The position numbers and the translations under genes were made by a program. Of a stretch of DNA of 64,000 nucleotides, positions 63,081 through 64,000 are shown in pieces (positions within the stretch are counted from its first letter, which is position 1; the number at the start of each line of letters is the position of its first letter). Location: the NCBI RefSeq assembly GCF_040546685.1, contig NZ_JBEPOH010000001.1, forward strand, positions 2,108,001 through 2,172,000, written 5' to 3'. A model generated the notes under the pieces. It was given only the letters and a program-made list of their open reading frames with translations, had not been told where the DNA came from and made no database searches. The stretch is from Variovorax sp. OAS795 (GTDB taxonomy: Bacteria; Pseudomonadota; Gammaproteobacteria; Burkholderiales; Burkholderiaceae_C).

Positions 63081-64000
63081 TCAGGTCGAGCCCCAGACCT
63101 CCTGCGCCGTCTCGACCACGAGGCGCAGCTTGTTGCGCTGCGCTTCCACCGCGATGTTGTTGCCGTGCACCGTGCTCGAGAAGCCGCATTGCGGCGACAG
63201 CGCGAGCTGTTCGATCGGGGCGTACTTGGCGGCATCCTCGATGCGGCGCTTGAGTTCGTCCTTGTCTTCCATCTGGCCGAACTTGGTGGTCACGAGGCCC
63301 AGCACCACGGTCTTGCCCTTGGGCAGGTAGCGCAGCGGCTTGAAGTCGCCCGAGCGGGCGTCGTCGTATTCCATGAAGTAGGCGTCCAGGTCCATCTCCT
63401 TCAGGAGCGCCTCGGCCACCGGCTCGTAGTTGCCGGCCGCGGCATGCGTGCTCTTGAAGTTGCCGCGGCACAGGTGCATGGCCAGCAGCATGCCCGGCGG
63501 CTTCTGCGCCACCACCTTGTTGATGAAGGCGGCATAGCGGTGCGGCAGTTCGTTCGGGTCGTCGCCGCGCTTGCGGGCCGCCTCGCGCATGTGCTCGTCG
63601 CACAGGTAGGCCAGATTGGTGTCGTCCATCTGCACGTAGGTGCATCCCGCCGCGGCCAGCGAGCGCAGTTCGTCGCCATAGGCCTTGGCCACGTCGTCGT
63701 AGAACACCGGGTCGAGTTCGGGATACGCGTCCTTGCTGATGCCTGCGCGGCCGCCGCGGAAGTGCAGCATCGTCGGCGAGGGAATCGTCACCTTGGGCGT
63801 GCGGCCCGCCGAGACCTGGCTCTTCAGGTACTGGAAGTCCGCCAGCTGGATGTCCTTGACGTGGCGCACCTTGTCGATCACGCGCATGGCAGGCGGCGCG
63901 AGTTCCTCGGTGCCGTCGGGCCTGCGGATGGTGACCGGGATGTCGGTCTTCACGCCGCCGAGCTGGTCGAGAAAGTCGATGTGGAAATACGTGCGGCGGA
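63081..64000 (-). CDS. MetE C-terminal domain-like (UROD/MetE superfamily) methyltransferase, 5' end outside the window
   Basis: The frame enters from the right edge (RTYFHIDFLDQLGGVKTDIP...) and ends at 63081, giving about 305 visible residues of an expected 370. It matches short cobalamin-independent methionine synthase-like proteins of the YxjG/YxjH type. Visible markers are SPTMLHFRGGRAG, GCTYVQMDDTNLAYLCDE, MHLCRGNFKSTHAAAGNYEPVAEALL (zinc-ligand His and Cys in HLCRGN), and a final LALSPQCGFSSTVHGN with the last zinc cysteine. It probably transfers a methyl group to homocysteine or a related thiol. There is no N-terminal MetE domain in the visible part; the true start cannot be seen. Confidence 0.88.
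   Translation of the reverse strand, partial: RRTYFHIDFLDQLGGVKTDIPVTIRRPDGTEELAPPAMRVIDKVRHVKDIQLADFQYLKSQVSAGRTPKVTIPSPTMLHFRGGRAGISKDAYPELDPVFYDDVAKAYGDELRSLAAAGCTYVQMDDTNLAYLCDEHMREAARKRGDDPNELPHRYAAFINKVVAQKPPGMLLAMHLCRGNFKSTHAAAGNYEPVAEALLKEMDLDAYFMEYDDARSGDFKPLRYLPKGKTVVLGLVTTKFGQMEDKDELKRRIEDAAKYAPIEQLALSPQCGFSSTVHGNNIAVEAQRNKLRLVVETAQEVWGST

Overview
The window is GC-rich chromosomal DNA of a beta-proteobacterium, most likely Comamonadaceae and probably Variovorax or a close relative. This is inferred from the protein repertoire (several Bug-family binding proteins, the grpE-dnaK-dnaJ order, NodT-type lipoproteins, a UxaA-type galactarate dehydratase with KdgD) and from base composition, not from a database search. 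Coding density is high. I see no rRNA, tRNA, CRISPR array, insertion sequence or phage gene. Only one stretch above 300 bases lacks a gene (24980-25658).

Layout. 1-1288: a methyltransferase/DUF393 pair and a GbsR/MarR-type regulator linked by matching ATTTCTG palindromes. 1367-2504: a radical SAM gene behind a near-consensus LexA box. 2455-8418: an RND efflux operon. 8529-10472: gluconokinase and 6-phosphogluconate dehydrogenase, convergent. 10591-12429: an AraC regulator and an alpha/beta hydrolase. 12445-19615: ten tightly packed leftward genes. They begin with a Rieske protein and a separate oxygenase catalytic protein that lacks Rieske ligands, continue with a GST and the glutathione-dependent formaldehyde pathway (frmA, a hydrolase, fghA), and end with GNAT, VOC, TfoX-like and exonuclease genes. 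19690-20127: aroQ. 20165-24979: the prkA-yeaH-spoVR stress cluster, with spoVR frameshifted. 25593-30102: dnaJ, dnaK, grpE and an FKBP, with a sigma-32 type promoter before grpE.

31787-48565 is a large divergent catabolic locus for hexuronates and aldarates. Leftward from 42097 it encodes uronate dehydrogenase, an SMP-30 lactonase, a three-part TRAP transporter, galactarate dehydratase, an SDR, two Bug proteins and a periplasmic beta-propeller lactonase. Rightward from 42301 it encodes a FadR-type regulator, another Bug protein, KdgD, a small lipoprotein, glucarate dehydratase and an aldehyde dehydrogenase. Together these can oxidise galacturonate or glucuronate to the aldarate, dehydrate it, and convert the ketodeoxyaldarate to 2-oxoglutarate. 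Two related operator candidates precede the regulator and the neighbouring Bug gene.

48605-64000: an MFS transporter and divergent LysR regulator, a fused binding-protein/permease ABC gene, a ROK-family kinase, a YbhGFSR-like ABC exporter with its own outer-membrane factor and a divergent TetR regulator (with a perfect 22-bp palindrome between them), a cardiolipin-synthase-like phospholipase D protein, a GST, and a MetE-like methyltransferase cut by the window edge.

The most unusual items are the split Rieske oxygenase in a formaldehyde operon, the regulator-linked palindromes, the LexA-controlled radical SAM gene, the frameshifted spoVR, and the outer-membrane factor that reads through the antisense strand of the ROK gene.
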